Of a DNA stretch of 64,000 nucleotides, positions 48,201 through 56,726 are shown in pieces. Position numbers and translations under genes: made by a program. The notes below the pieces were generated by a model. It saw only the letters and a list, made by a program, of their open reading frames with translations. It searched no databases and was not told where the DNA came from. Source of the DNA: an uncultured Paracoccaceae bacterium (GTDB lineage: Bacteria > Pseudomonadota > Alphaproteobacteria > Rhodobacterales > Rhodobacteraceae); the NCBI GenBank assembly GCA_947500005.1, contig CANMQJ010000003.1:248001-312000 (forward strand), given 5' to 3'. Numbering within the stretch: the first letter of the stretch is position 1; each line of letters begins with the position of its first letter.

Positions 48201-49343
48201 TCAGCCCGCCGCCGCCCGATGGCGCATGTAATCCTCGGCGAAGCGCGGCGCGATCTGGCTCAGCCGCTCATCCGTCATGCGGCCCGAACGCATGAGGTAG
48301 TCATGGGCGAAATCCATCGGCGCCAACTTCATCTTCGCGCCGAAACTCTCGTACCACGCGGCCGAGGTGTTGGCGGCATCGACGATCTTGCGCGCGATCG
48401 GCGGTCGCTTCTCCTGGTAGGCGCGCAGGGCCGCGCCCAGCTCGTCATGACCCGCCAATGCGTGAACCAGTGCGATGGCATCCTCCATCGCCAGACGGGT
48501 ACCCGAGCCGATCGAGAAATGCGCGGTGTGGACGGCATCGCCCAGCAGCACGTGCCGTTCCGCGATCCAGCTGTCGCACCACAGGCGCGGAAACTGCCGC
48601 CACATCGAACGGTTGGTGATCAGCTGCGTGCCCTTCAGCACGTCCGAGAACAGCTCGGAGCATAGTCGTGCGCTCTCGGATTCATCCATCTCGTCGAAGC
48701 CATAGCGCTCGAACGTGTCATGCTCGCACTCGACGATGAAGGTGCTGCGATCGGGCGCATAGCGATAGTGATGCGCATTCATCGGCCCCTTTTCGGTTTC
48801 GATGAAGGTCTGCGTGAGCGTGTCGAAAGGGACGCTCGCCCCGAACCAGGCGAAATGGTTGTCGAAATGTTCGATCCTCGGGCGGAACCGATCCTGCAGC
48901 GACTGCCGAACCAGCGAGTTCAGCCCGTCAGCCCCGATCACCAGGTCGGCCTCGAACTCATCGAGCGAGCCGATCTCGGTCCCGAAGCGGATCGGCACGT
49001 CCAGCGCGCGGGCCCGATCCTTGAGGATCTCGATCAGGTCCAGGCGGCCGATGGCGGTGAAACCGATCCCGTCCAGCGTCACCGACCCACCCGGAAGGTT
49101 GAGGGTCATGTCGCGCCAACGCTCCATATGCGGCAGGATCAACTCATGCGTCTCGGGGTCGTCGGCATTCAGAAAGTTCAGCGCCTGGTCGGAAAAGACG
49201 ACGCCAAAGCCGAATGTGGCGCCCTCGGGGTTTTGTTCGGTCACCCGGACCTCGACCCCGGGCATCAACCGCCGAAGCAGGATGGCGGTGTAGAGACCGC
49301 CGGGACCCCCTCCCAGAATCTCGACCTTGGACACGCTGGACAT
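48201..49343 (-). CDS. FAD-dependent monooxygenase, salicylyl/anthraniloyl-CoA hydroxylase-like
   Basis: 380 residues of the group A flavoprotein hydroxylases. N-terminal dinucleotide fold VEILGGGPGGLYTAILL, then the FAD/NAD motif EADLVIGADGLNSLVRQ, and the second FAD motif HVLLGDAVHTAHFSIGSGTRLAMEDA; this last form (GDAVHTAHFS-G-SGT) is the one seen in 2-aminobenzoyl-CoA and salicylyl-CoA hydroxylases. It would 5-hydroxylate the ring of an aryl-CoA, giving gentisyl-CoA if the substrate is salicylyl-CoA. A strong GGGGAGGAGAGG site precedes the ATG. First gene of the operon, downstream of the dyad at 49399-49420. Confidence 0.82.
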   Translation of the reverse strand: MSSVSKVEILGGGPGGLYTAILLRRLMPGVEVRVTEQNPEGATFGFGVVFSDQALNFLNADDPETHELILPHMERWRDMTLNLPGGSVTLDGIGFTAIGRLDLIEILKDRARALDVPIRFGTEIGSLDEFEADLVIGADGLNSLVRQSLQDRFRPRIEHFDNHFAWFGASVPFDTLTQTFIETEKGPMNAHHYRYAPDRSTFIVECEHDTFERYGFDEMDESESARLCSELFSDVLKGTQLITNRSMWRQFPRLWCDSWIAERHVLLGDAVHTAHFSIGSGTRLAMEDAIALVHALAGHDELGAALRAYQEKRPPIARKIVDAANTSAAWYESFGAKMKLAPMDFAHDYLMRSGRMTDERLSQIAPRFAEDYMRHRAAAG

Positions 49344-49398
49344 CCTCTCCTCCCCTACGAGACGTCACTGCTGGATTGTTAAAACCTTTTTTTTTATA

Positions 49399-49420
49399 TT
49401 ATGCAATTTGTATCGCATAA
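49399..49420 (-). promoter_or_regulatory. Dyad operator at the aryl-CoA/gentisate operon promoter
   Basis: TTATGC (49399-49404) and GCATAA (49415-49420) form a dyad with a 10-base spacer, in an AT-rich island that stands out in this GC-rich region. Read leftward it is followed by TATAAA, so the dyad can overlap a promoter (TTATGC as the -35, 16-17 bases, TATAAA as the -10) and its occupancy would block transcription of the operon beginning at 49343. The regulator is not nearby. Confidence 0.5.
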
Positions 49421-49545
49421 CAGAAATGGGGCGGATCGTCTTCCCTCATTCCCCGATAGAGAGAATTGCCTTGCGATCGCGCCCCTTTCGAAATCGGATG
49501 ATGCAAGGATCGTTCAGACAGGTTCATGGCCCGGGACGGCGGTCT

Positions 49546-50619
49546 TTACCTCGGGCCGTCGTGGCGGGCCTGGACCATTCGCCAGGCGAGTTCCGAGATC
49601 GGAACCGCCTTGGCGCCGATCTCGGCGGCATCGGAATTGGCCGCGTTGCCGTCACGTGAGCGTTTCGCAATGCCCTGAAGGATCGACGCGATGCGGAACA
49701 TGCTGAGAATGATGTAGAACTCCCAGTCGTCGGGCGGCTCCAGGCCCGTGCGGGCAAGGTACATTTCCAGATATTCCCGCTCGCCCGGAATGCCCAGCGC
49801 CGCCAGATCCTCGCCGGCCATGCCGCGAAACAGTCCGGCGGAGAGATGCCAACTCAGCATGTGGTAGGCGAAATCGGCGATCGGGTTGCCCAGTGTCGAA
49901 AGTTCCCAGTCCAGAACTGCAATTACACGTGGCTCGGAAGGGTGGATCAGCACGTTGTCCAGGCGATAGTCGCCATGCACGACGCGGGCGGGATGTTCGG
50001 CGGGAACATGATCCGGCAGCCATGCGATAAGCCCGTCCATCGCCGGGTTGGGCGTCATGCGCGATGCCACGTACTGCCGGGTCCAGCGCGAGATCTGGCG
50101 CTTCAGGAAATCCTCCTTGCGGCCAAAATCGGACAGCCCGATCGCATCGGGGTCGAGGCTGTGGATCTGCGCGATCGTCTCGTTCATCGACGAAAAGACC
50201 GACGACCGCTCCTCGCGGGACATGTCAGGCAAGCGGGGGTCCCAGAAGACGCGCCCCTCCACGAAATCCATTATGTAGAAATCGCTCCCCAGGACATCGG
50301 GATCCAAGCAAAGCGCCCGGACATTGGCCACAGGAACGCCGCCCCTTTTCATCGCTTCCTGTACGCGGAACTCCCGGTCAACGGCGTGGGCACTGGGCAG
50401 AACCGGGCCCAACGGCTTGCGCCGCAGGACATACCGGCCCGACCGGGCATCGACCAGAAAGGTCGGGTTCGACTGGCCACCCTCGAATTTCGACAGCGTG
50501 AGAGGGCCTTGGAAACCCGCAACATTCCGGTCCATCCATTCGGCCAGCCGCGCTTCATCGGGCCAGTGGCTCGTTGGTATCGGATCCCCTGTCATCTCCC
50601 GCTCGCTCCCGTCTGTCAT
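49546..50619 (-). CDS. APH-family phosphotransferase, ACAD10/11 kinase-domain type
   Basis: About 357 residues from the ATG at 50619; a GTG at 50652 with GAGG upstream or an ATG at 50595 are alternatives. Kinase-like fold: FEGGQSNPTFLVDA (glycine-rich loop), LRRKPLG with the ATP Lys, VVHGDYRLDNVLIH with the catalytic Asp and the metal-binding VLDWELSTLGNPIADFAY. This is the subgroup that in animals is fused to an acyl-CoA dehydrogenase (ACAD10/11) and phosphorylates 4-hydroxyacyl-CoAs. Here the dehydrogenase is a separate gene in the same operon, which supports that role (inference). Confidence 0.78.
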   Translation of the reverse strand: MTDGSEREMTGDPIPTSHWPDEARLAEWMDRNVAGFQGPLTLSKFEGGQSNPTFLVDARSGRYVLRRKPLGPVLPSAHAVDREFRVQEAMKRGGVPVANVRALCLDPDVLGSDFYIMDFVEGRVFWDPRLPDMSREERSSVFSSMNETIAQIHSLDPDAIGLSDFGRKEDFLKRQISRWTRQYVASRMTPNPAMDGLIAWLPDHVPAEHPARVVHGDYRLDNVLIHPSEPRVIAVLDWELSTLGNPIADFAYHMLSWHLSAGLFRGMAGEDLAALGIPGEREYLEMYLARTGLEPPDDWEFYIILSMFRIASILQGIAKRSRDGNAANSDAAEIGAKAVPISELAWRMVQARHDGPR

Positions 50620-50653
50620 TGCGCGCAGCGTCCCGCGGTCAGCCTGTGCCACG

Positions 50654-51442
50654 TCACTTGCCTCGCCACACGGGCGGGCGGCGCTCCTTGAAAGCGATGG
50701 CGCCTTCTCTGGCATCCTCGGACGAAAGGATATCGTCGAGCGCACGTTTGTTTGTATGCCATGCCACCGCTTCGCCCAGGGCCAACGCATCGTCTACAAT
50801 CGCTTTTGTCGCCAGCACGGCAAGCGGTCCGTTTTCGACAATCTCAGCCGCAAGGCCCAAGGCAGCTTCCTCCACCGCACCCTCTTCGGCCAGCGCGTTG
50901 AGCAGCCCCAGCTCGTGGGCCCGCCGGGCGGAAATAGCCTTTCCGGTGAACAACATCTCACGCGCAATTACCGGTGGAATACGCAACGGCAACCGCACCG
51001 CGCCGCCACCAGCCGCGACGATGGCACGTTTCACTTCGGGCAGCGAGAATTTCGCGCCTTTCTCGGCCACGGCAAGATCACAGGCCAAGACGATCTCGAA
51101 CCCGCCCGCATGGGCGCCGCCCTGCACCGCCGCGATCATTGGCTTGGCCCGCGGGCGCCGAACGAACTGGGCAAAGCCATTCGCCGAATCCAGCCCCGGC
51201 CGGTCGCCCGCGCTGAAAGCGCCCAGATCCATCCCGGCGCAAAAGATCGGCCCCGTGCCGCGCAGGATCGCCACCCGGAACCGGTCCTCCGCCTCGAACG
51301 TATCCACCGCGCGCGCCAAGGCGTCGGCCATCGCGGTGTCAAAGGCATTGCGCCGCTCGGGGCGGTTCAGTGTGATCACACAGATGCGCGGATCCCGCTC
51401 GGCGGCGGAGATCTCGACAGGCGCCCCCTTGGTTACGGACAT
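50654..51442 (-). CDS. Enoyl-CoA hydratase/isomerase family protein
   Basis: 262 residues of the crotonase family: ITLNRPERRNAFDTAM at the N-terminus, FCAGMDLGAF forming part of the oxyanion hole, and AKPMIAAVQGGAHAGGFEIVLACDLAVA with the second oxyanion-hole Gly. In the second active-site region (SLPEVKRAIVAAGGG) the catalytic Glu of classical hydratases is present in LPEVKR. It probably hydrates or isomerises an enoyl-CoA produced by the neighbouring dehydrogenase. GGGAG precedes the ATG. Confidence 0.85.
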   Translation of the reverse strand: MSVTKGAPVEISAAERDPRICVITLNRPERRNAFDTAMADALARAVDTFEAEDRFRVAILRGTGPIFCAGMDLGAFSAGDRPGLDSANGFAQFVRRPRAKPMIAAVQGGAHAGGFEIVLACDLAVAEKGAKFSLPEVKRAIVAAGGGAVRLPLRIPPVIAREMLFTGKAISARRAHELGLLNALAEEGAVEEAALGLAAEIVENGPLAVLATKAIVDDALALGEAVAWHTNKRALDDILSSEDAREGAIAFKERRPPVWRGK

Positions 51443-51611
51443 TGACCTACTCCCTCGGCTCGATACATTTTCTCAAACAGCGCCGCCGGGCCGGGCAGTG
51501 CACCTCTTTCGGACCGCGCAGGTCGTCGCGGAGAACCGTGCCCGCAGCAGCCTCCGTTCCTGTTTTGACGTAGGTGATCACGTAGATGCCATTCCCGATC
51601 CCGACGACCCG

Positions 51612-52889
51612 TCACGCATTGGGCCCAAGCGCCACGGCGCTCAGCGCCGGTTGCCATTCCTGTGTGGGCGCGCCCGTGTTCCTGTTTCCCTGGCGCTTGT
51701 ATTCGAGGCGGGCGATCTGGTCGCGATGAACCTCGTCCGGGCCGTCGGCAAGCCGCAGGAGCCGGGCCGTGGCATAGGCGCTGGCCAGCCCGAAATCGTT
51801 GCTGGTACCACCCCCACCGAACAACTGGATGGCCCAGTCGATCACCTTGCAGGCCATGTTCGGCACTGCGACCTTGATCATCGCGATCTCACAGCGGGCT
51901 TCCTTGTTGCCGACCGTGTCCATCATGTGCGCAGCCCGCAAGGTCAGAAGCCGCGATTGCTCGATCAGGATACGCGACTCTGCAATGCGTTCGCGCGTCA
52001 CCGATTGTTCCGACAGGGCTTTGCCGAAAGCGACGCGGTCGCCGGCGCGCGCCACCATCTTTTCCAGTGTCCGCTCGGCCAACCCGATCAGTCGCATGCA
52101 GTGATGGATGCGCCCCGGCCCCAGGCGACCCTGCGCGATCTCGAATCCGCGCCCCTCTCCCAACAGCATGTTACTCGCCGGGACGCGCACATTCTCGAAA
52201 ACCACTTCCGAGGCGCGGTCCGGTACCCCGTAAAAGCCAAAGACGGGAATGGAGCGCCGGACGGTGACGCCTGCCGTGTCCTTGGGAACCAGGATCATCG
52301 ACTGCTGGCGATAGGGGTCGGCCCCGGGGTCGGTCTTGCCCATGAAGATAATGATCTTGCAGCGTGGATCGGTGGCCCCGGTCGTGTACCACTTGTGGCC
52401 GTTGATGACGTATTCGTCGCCATCGCGCAGGATCGAACTTTCGATGTTGCGCGCATCCGAAGAGGCGACCGCCGGCTCGGTCATTGCAAAGGCCGACCGG
52501 ATCTCGCCGCGCAGCAACGGTTCCAGCCATTCCTCTTTCTGCTCCTCGGATCCATAACGCTCGATCGTTTCCATGTTGCCAGTATCGGGCGCCGAGCAAT
52601 TGAAGACTTCGGGCGCAAGATGACTGCGCCCCATGATCTCGCAGAGCGGTGCGTATTCCAGGTTCTTCAGCCCTGCCCCACGATTGGAATCCGGCAAGAA
52701 CAGGTTCCAAAGCCCCTTGTCGCGCGCCTTAGCCTTCAGTTCTTCCACGACGGGCTGCACGCCCCAAGGGCCAACCTCTTCGGACTCGCGGAAGTAGCGC
52801 GCCTCGTTTGGATAGACATGCGCCTCCATGAATTCGGCCAACTGCGATTCCAGACGAAGTGTCTTGTCGGATTTCTCGGGGATCATCAC
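51612..52889 (-). CDS. Acyl-CoA dehydrogenase family protein
   Basis: 425 residues: an N-terminal helical domain, [19 protein letters not shown] and [13 protein letters not shown] for FAD binding, and a C-terminal helical domain with [15 protein letters not shown] and [14 protein letters not shown]. It resembles the ACAD10/11-type dehydrogenases ([21 protein letters not shown] is a usual feature) and the catalytic base region is compatible. The start is a GTG at 52889 or the ATG at 52886. Likely first gene of a dehydrogenase-hydratase-phosphotransferase operon. A dyad TCGTC-T-GACGA at 52948-52958 lies upstream and may be an operator. Confidence 0.88.
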   Translation of the reverse strand: MMIPEKSDKTLRLESQLAEFMEAHVYPNEARYFRESEEVGPWGVQPVVEELKAKARDKGLWNLFLPDSNRGAGLKNLEYAPLCEIMGRSHLAPEVFNCSAPDTGNMETIERYGSEEQKEEWLEPLLRGEIRSAFAMTEPAVASSDARNIESSILRDGDEYVINGHKWYTTGATDPRCKIIIFMGKTDPGADPYRQQSMILVPKDTAGVTVRRSIPVFGFYGVPDRASEVVFENVRVPASNMLLGEGRGFEIAQGRLGPGRIHHCMRLIGLAERTLEKMVARAGDRVAFGKALSEQSVTRERIAESRILIEQSRLLTLRAAHMMDTVGNKEARCEIAMIKVAVPNMACKVIDWAIQLFGGGGTSNDFGLASAYATARLLRLADGPDEVHRDQIARLEYKRQGNRNTGAPTQEWQPALSAVALGPNA

Positions 52890-53022
52890 GCGCGTCCATT
52901 TACTTCGATGCCGAGAAGGCTAATTCGAGACGTTTCGCATGGCAATATCGTCTGACGAAAATACTCGACAGCACAACAGGCACTGTCGACTTCTCATCAA
53001 CCCTGCCGGTCCCGACCCTGGG

Positions 53023-53658
53023 TTACCCGCGCGTGCAGTGGTTCGGAACAGGCAAACCGCAGCGCAGCAAGAAGGTCTCCTGAGCTTCCCGGATGATCCT
53101 GTCACGATCCAGCGGCAAGCCCTGCGGCGTTCCCAACAGGTGACGGGCCTGCGCCTCGTACTCGGCATAATGCTGGGTGACGGCCCACATGTTCATCTGG
53201 AAAAGCAGCGGATCGACGGGGCGGATCTGGCCTGCGGCGATCCAGCCTTCGATCACCGCGGTCGCCGCGTCCACCGCCGTCTTCAACTCGCCCCAGTAGC
53301 GCGACAGCACCGTCGCCCCGCGCCCAACTTCGTTGGCGAACAGCCGGGACACTTCGGGATAGTCCAGCGCATGGTGGATCTTGCGCTCGATATAGGAGGA
53401 GATGACCGCCGCGGGATCGTCGGGCCCCGCCGAGACAAAAAATATGTGGCGCCATTCCTCGACGATGAAACGCAGCGCCTCCTCGTAGAGGTCTTCCTTG
53501 GTCGTGATGTAGTAATGCAGCTGCGCCTTGGTCAGTCCCGCCGCATCGGCCAGCGCCTGTGTGGAGGTGCCCGAGAGGCCGTTGCGGGCGAATTCGCGGA
53601 TGGCCCCGTCAAGGATCGCCTGCCGGATCTGCACGCGGCGCTTCTGGGCCGAACTCAT
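53023..53658 (-). CDS. TetR-family regulator, RutR-like
   Basis: 211 residues. The N-terminal HTH is AILDGAIREFARNGLSGTSTQALADAAGLTKAQLHYYITTKEDLY split over its usual helices. The C-terminal domain matches RutR/YcdC (Pfam PF08362 type): YIERKIHHALDYPEVSRLF, LKTAVDAATAVIEGWI and WAVTQHYAEYEAQ line up well with E. coli RutR, which is released from DNA by uracil or thymine. It is the last gene of the nine-gene operon, 28 bp after the reductase gene, and a RutR-type operator lies at the operon promoter (62797-62812), so autoregulation is likely. Ligand unproven. Confidence 0.82.
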   Translation of the reverse strand: MSSAQKRRVQIRQAILDGAIREFARNGLSGTSTQALADAAGLTKAQLHYYITTKEDLYEEALRFIVEEWRHIFFVSAGPDDPAAVISSYIERKIHHALDYPEVSRLFANEVGRGATVLSRYWGELKTAVDAATAVIEGWIAAGQIRPVDPLLFQMNMWAVTQHYAEYEAQARHLLGTPQGLPLDRDRIIREAQETFLLRCGLPVPNHCTRG

Positions 53659-53686
53659 GCGACTGCCTCGTTGAAATGCCCTTGTG

Positions 53687-54280
53687 TCATATTCCTGCCA
53701 TTTCCCGCGCTACCCGGCCAAGGAACCGCTCGCGGTCCTGCGGCGTCGTATGGTTCATGTCATGCAATTGCAACCAGCGCACCCGGCAGCGGGGATGAAA
53801 CAGCACGCGGTATCCGCGGGCCAGCATCGACCGGCCCGGATCGCGGATCAGCCGCAGCCACCACCAGGGCGAGCCGGACGTGGTGATCACCGCAAAGCTG
53901 CGAATGTTCGTCAGCAACCCCATGGCGCGCTTCTTCTTGCCTTGCGGAATGTCGAAGGCCACCCCGGGCAACCAGACGCGTTCCATCCAGCCCTTGAGCA
54001 TGGCAGGCGGCCCGTACATCCAGGTCGGATAGATCATCACCAGCGCCTCGGCCCACCGCAGTGCCGCCACGTGGCCCGAGACATTTTCGATGACACGGTC
54101 GGTATCCGACAGGTAGGCGTCCCATTCCTCGGGCCGCAGCACCGGATCGAATCCCGAGCGGTAGAGATCGATCACCTCCACCTCGTGCCCGGATGCCTCG
54201 AGCGAAGCACGGGCTGCGTGCAACAGGTCGGCGCCGAAGCTCGTCTCGCTCGGATGGCAAAAGACGACGAGAACCCGCAC
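53687..54280 (-). CDS. NAD(P)H dehydrogenase (quinone)-like flavodoxin-fold oxidoreductase
   Basis: 197 residues beginning at a GTG. Flavodoxin-fold with MRVLVVFCHPSETSFGADLL at the start and ALVMIYPTWMYGPPAMLKGWMERVWLPGVAF in the middle, the latter being the FMN/FAD-binding and dimer region of the MdaB/NQO1-like family. It would reduce quinones or nitro/N-oxide compounds with NAD(P)H. In the operon it could supply reducing power for, or clear quinoid products of, the FAD-linked oxidase (inference). 13 bp from the binding-protein gene. Confidence 0.8.
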   Translation of the reverse strand: MRVLVVFCHPSETSFGADLLHAARASLEASGHEVEVIDLYRSGFDPVLRPEEWDAYLSDTDRVIENVSGHVAALRWAEALVMIYPTWMYGPPAMLKGWMERVWLPGVAFDIPQGKKKRAMGLLTNIRSFAVITTSGSPWWWLRLIRDPGRSMLARGYRVLFHPRCRVRWLQLHDMNHTTPQDRERFLGRVAREMAGI

Positions 54281-54293
54281 CGCCCTGCCCCGC

Positions 54294-55310
54294 TCACTTG
54301 CCGGTCAGCCTGGACTTGATGTCCAGACCGTGGCCCTTGTTGACGAATTGGGTGGTAGCCACCTTGTCCAGATCGACCACGCCCGCCTCGATGATGCCGG
54401 CGCTGACCGCCAGGTCATGAAACGCCGCGATCCGTTCGGCGCTCATCGCGCCGATGCCCTTTTCAAGCGCATTGCCCGAGTCGATGATGTCGAGCTTTTC
54501 GAACTGCGCCATCTCCTTCTCCAGCTTCTCGACCGTCATATCCGGATTGGCCTCGATGATGGCCGCATAGGCAGCCTCGCGGTCGCCGTAGAGGAAGTTG
54601 TACCACCCCTCGATCGAGGCATTGACGAAGCGCTGCACCAGGTCGGGATCGTTTTCGACCAGCTCGTCGCGGGTCTCGATCGTGGTGGAATAGGTGTTCC
54701 AGCCCTGGTCAGCCAGAAGGAAGGTCTCGACCTCGGCGCCCTGGGCGGCGGCATAGATCGGTTCGGCCGTGGCATAGGCCTGCTGCACCATCTTGTCGTC
54801 GCCAAGGAACTGCGCGAGATTGTAGCCATAGGGGCGCAGCTGCTCGTCGCGGAACCCGTGCGCATCCACAAGCCATTGCCAGAAGCTGAACTGCCCGTCC
54901 TTGGAGATCAGCACCGTGGGCGCGGTGGTCAGATCGGCGAAATCCTCGTATGCCCCCTGATGCGCGATCAGCGCCTGCGGGTCCTTCTGGAAGAACGCCG
55001 CGACGACGGTGGTGGGAATGTCGTTGCGCACGTTGTCGAAGGACAGCAGCAGGTTGCCCGCCATCAGGAAATCCAGCCGCCCGGCGGCCAGCATGGGCCG
55101 GTTGTTCATCTGCGGCCCGCCCATCATGATCTCGACGTCGAGACCGTATTCTTCGTAGGTGCCATCCACCACGGCCTGGTAGAAGCCGCCATGCCCGCCC
55201 TGGGCCAGCCAGTTGGTGCCCATCACCACCTTGTCGAGATCATCCTGTGCCGCCGCCAGCGTCGCAGTGGCAAAAAGCGCCGCAGCGGCGGCCGTCATCA
55301 TCCTTGTCAT
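54294..55310 (-). CDS. ABC transporter substrate-binding protein, NMT1/THI5 type
   Basis: 338 residues from the ATG at 55310, with GGGAG seven bases upstream. Signal peptide MTRMMTAAAAALFATATLAAAQ with cleavage near residue 22, so periplasmic. NMT1/SsuA-like fold: TNWLAQGGHGGFYQAVVDG, then YGLDVEIMMGGPQMNN and AAGRLDFLMAG. This family binds thiamine pyrimidine precursors, riboflavin, sulfonates or related heterocycles. Its permease and ATPase are in the same operon. The Trp/Tyr/Phe-rich pocket (FSFWQWLVDAHGF) suits a planar ligand (inference). Confidence 0.85.
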   Translation of the reverse strand: MTRMMTAAAAALFATATLAAAQDDLDKVVMGTNWLAQGGHGGFYQAVVDGTYEEYGLDVEIMMGGPQMNNRPMLAAGRLDFLMAGNLLLSFDNVRNDIPTTVVAAFFQKDPQALIAHQGAYEDFADLTTAPTVLISKDGQFSFWQWLVDAHGFRDEQLRPYGYNLAQFLGDDKMVQQAYATAEPIYAAAQGAEVETFLLADQGWNTYSTTIETRDELVENDPDLVQRFVNASIEGWYNFLYGDREAAYAAIIEANPDMTVEKLEKEMAQFEKLDIIDSGNALEKGIGAMSAERIAAFHDLAVSAGIIEAGVVDLDKVATTQFVNKGHGLDIKSRLTGK

Positions 55311-55331
55311 TTCCAAACTCCCGGTTGGTTG

Positions 55332-56726
55332 TCAGTCGGTTTTCGCCATGTCGGCGGTCCAGCCCCGGGTTTTGCCCGGGTTCATCAGGCCATAGGGGTC
55401 GGCCTTTTTCTTGAAGTCGATCTGGCCCGTGTCGATCTCTTTCATCCCGCCATCCTCGATGGTGATCGCATGCGGGTCGTAGATCGTGCAGCCATCCTCG
55501 CGCTCGAGCTCTCCGATCAGGCGGTACATCTCGACCCGCCCGCGCCAGCGCACCAGCGGCAGCGCGAAGATCTGGATGTTGCCGCCCATCCGCGCCATTT
55601 CGTGATGCCAGAAGATCTCGTCGCCGTAACGCTCCATCTGGCGCATCACCAGCGCGGGGTCGAAAGGTTGCGGATAGGCGACCTGAAGGTAGGTCCAGCC
55701 CTTGTCGGCCTTGAGCGCCTGAAGCGTGGTGTGGTTCCAGCCGCATTCGTAGGCGGGTTGCAGGCCGGCCTCGCGGATCTCGGGCTTGGTCATGGCAAAG
55801 GAGATGCGTCCGCCCATCCCCTGCGCCTTGGCGGTGAACCGTTCCATCTCGGCCGGGGCGACCATGGCGAACACGGCATCGCGGTCGGCCGGGAAGAGAT
55901 CGCCGAATTTCTTGTAATAAGGCGCGAAGCGGCGTTCGACCGTGGTCAGCAGGTAACAGTCCAGCCCGTCCTCCTGCGCCGATTGGGCAAAGCGCAGCGC
56001 GGTGTCGTAGCCATCGAACAGCGCGGCGCAATGGATCCAGTCGGTCGCGGGCGTCAGCGCCAGTTCCAGCTCGGTCACGATTCCGTTGGTGCCATAGGCG
56101 TGCTGCACCTTCTGGATCTCGTCGCCATGCAGCTCGATCACCTGCGGCTCGGGCTCGACGGTGACGACCTTGCAATAGGTGATGTTGCCCGGATCGCGCA
56201 GCATGCCATGGCGCAGCGACCCGATCCCGCCAGAGCCACCGGCCAGAAAACCGCCGATCGTCGCCATCTGCCGGGTCGAGGGATACATCAGCAGTTCCTG
56301 CCCGGTCTCGCGCGCGGCATCGTCGAGTCGCGAGATCCGGATACCGGCCTCGCAATGCACGCGGCCATCGGCGATCTCGATCACCCGTTCCAGCTTGGTG
56401 AGATCCATCACCACCCCTCCTTCGAGCGGGACGCACTGACCGTAATTGCCGGTGCCGCCGCCGCGCAGGGTCAGCGGCACGCGGTGGTGCGCCACCGCGG
56501 CGGCCACGCGGCGGACCTCGTCCTGGTCCCGGGGCATGACGACCAGGTCGCCCCGCACGCCGTCGAGCTGCGCGTCGAGGATGGGTGAATACCAGAAGTA
56601 ATCGCGCGAGCGCGCCTCGACCAGCTTGGGGTCGTCATAGATCCGGATGCCGTCGATCTCGGCGCGGAAGGCGGCCCAGTCGATGGGCGCGCCCTGTGCG
56701 TTCGGGGGGGCGTCGGGTTTGTTCAT
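55332..56726 (-). CDS. FAD-linked oxidase (PCMH/VAO fold, GlcD-like)
   Basis: 464 residues from the ATG at 56726, which overlaps the stop of the upstream amidohydrolase gene as ATGA. The FAD_binding_4 domain shows GDLVVMPRDQDEVRRVAAAV, TLRGGGTGNYGQCVPLEGG and GGFLAGGSGGIGSLRHGMLRDPG; the C-terminal DPYGLMNPGKTRG is the FAD-oxidase C-terminus. No covalent FAD-His motif is obvious. It oxidises an alcohol or amine of a small substrate; in the operon it probably processes a deaminated heterocycle or a hydroxymethyl group. Substrate unknown. Confidence 0.82.
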   Translation of the reverse strand: MNKPDAPPNAQGAPIDWAAFRAEIDGIRIYDDPKLVEARSRDYFWYSPILDAQLDGVRGDLVVMPRDQDEVRRVAAAVAHHRVPLTLRGGGTGNYGQCVPLEGGVVMDLTKLERVIEIADGRVHCEAGIRISRLDDAARETGQELLMYPSTRQMATIGGFLAGGSGGIGSLRHGMLRDPGNITYCKVVTVEPEPQVIELHGDEIQKVQHAYGTNGIVTELELALTPATDWIHCAALFDGYDTALRFAQSAQEDGLDCYLLTTVERRFAPYYKKFGDLFPADRDAVFAMVAPAEMERFTAKAQGMGGRISFAMTKPEIREAGLQPAYECGWNHTTLQALKADKGWTYLQVAYPQPFDPALVMRQMERYGDEIFWHHEMARMGGNIQIFALPLVRWRGRVEMYRLIGELEREDGCTIYDPHAITIEDGGMKEIDTGQIDFKKKADPYGLMNPGKTRGWTADMAKTD

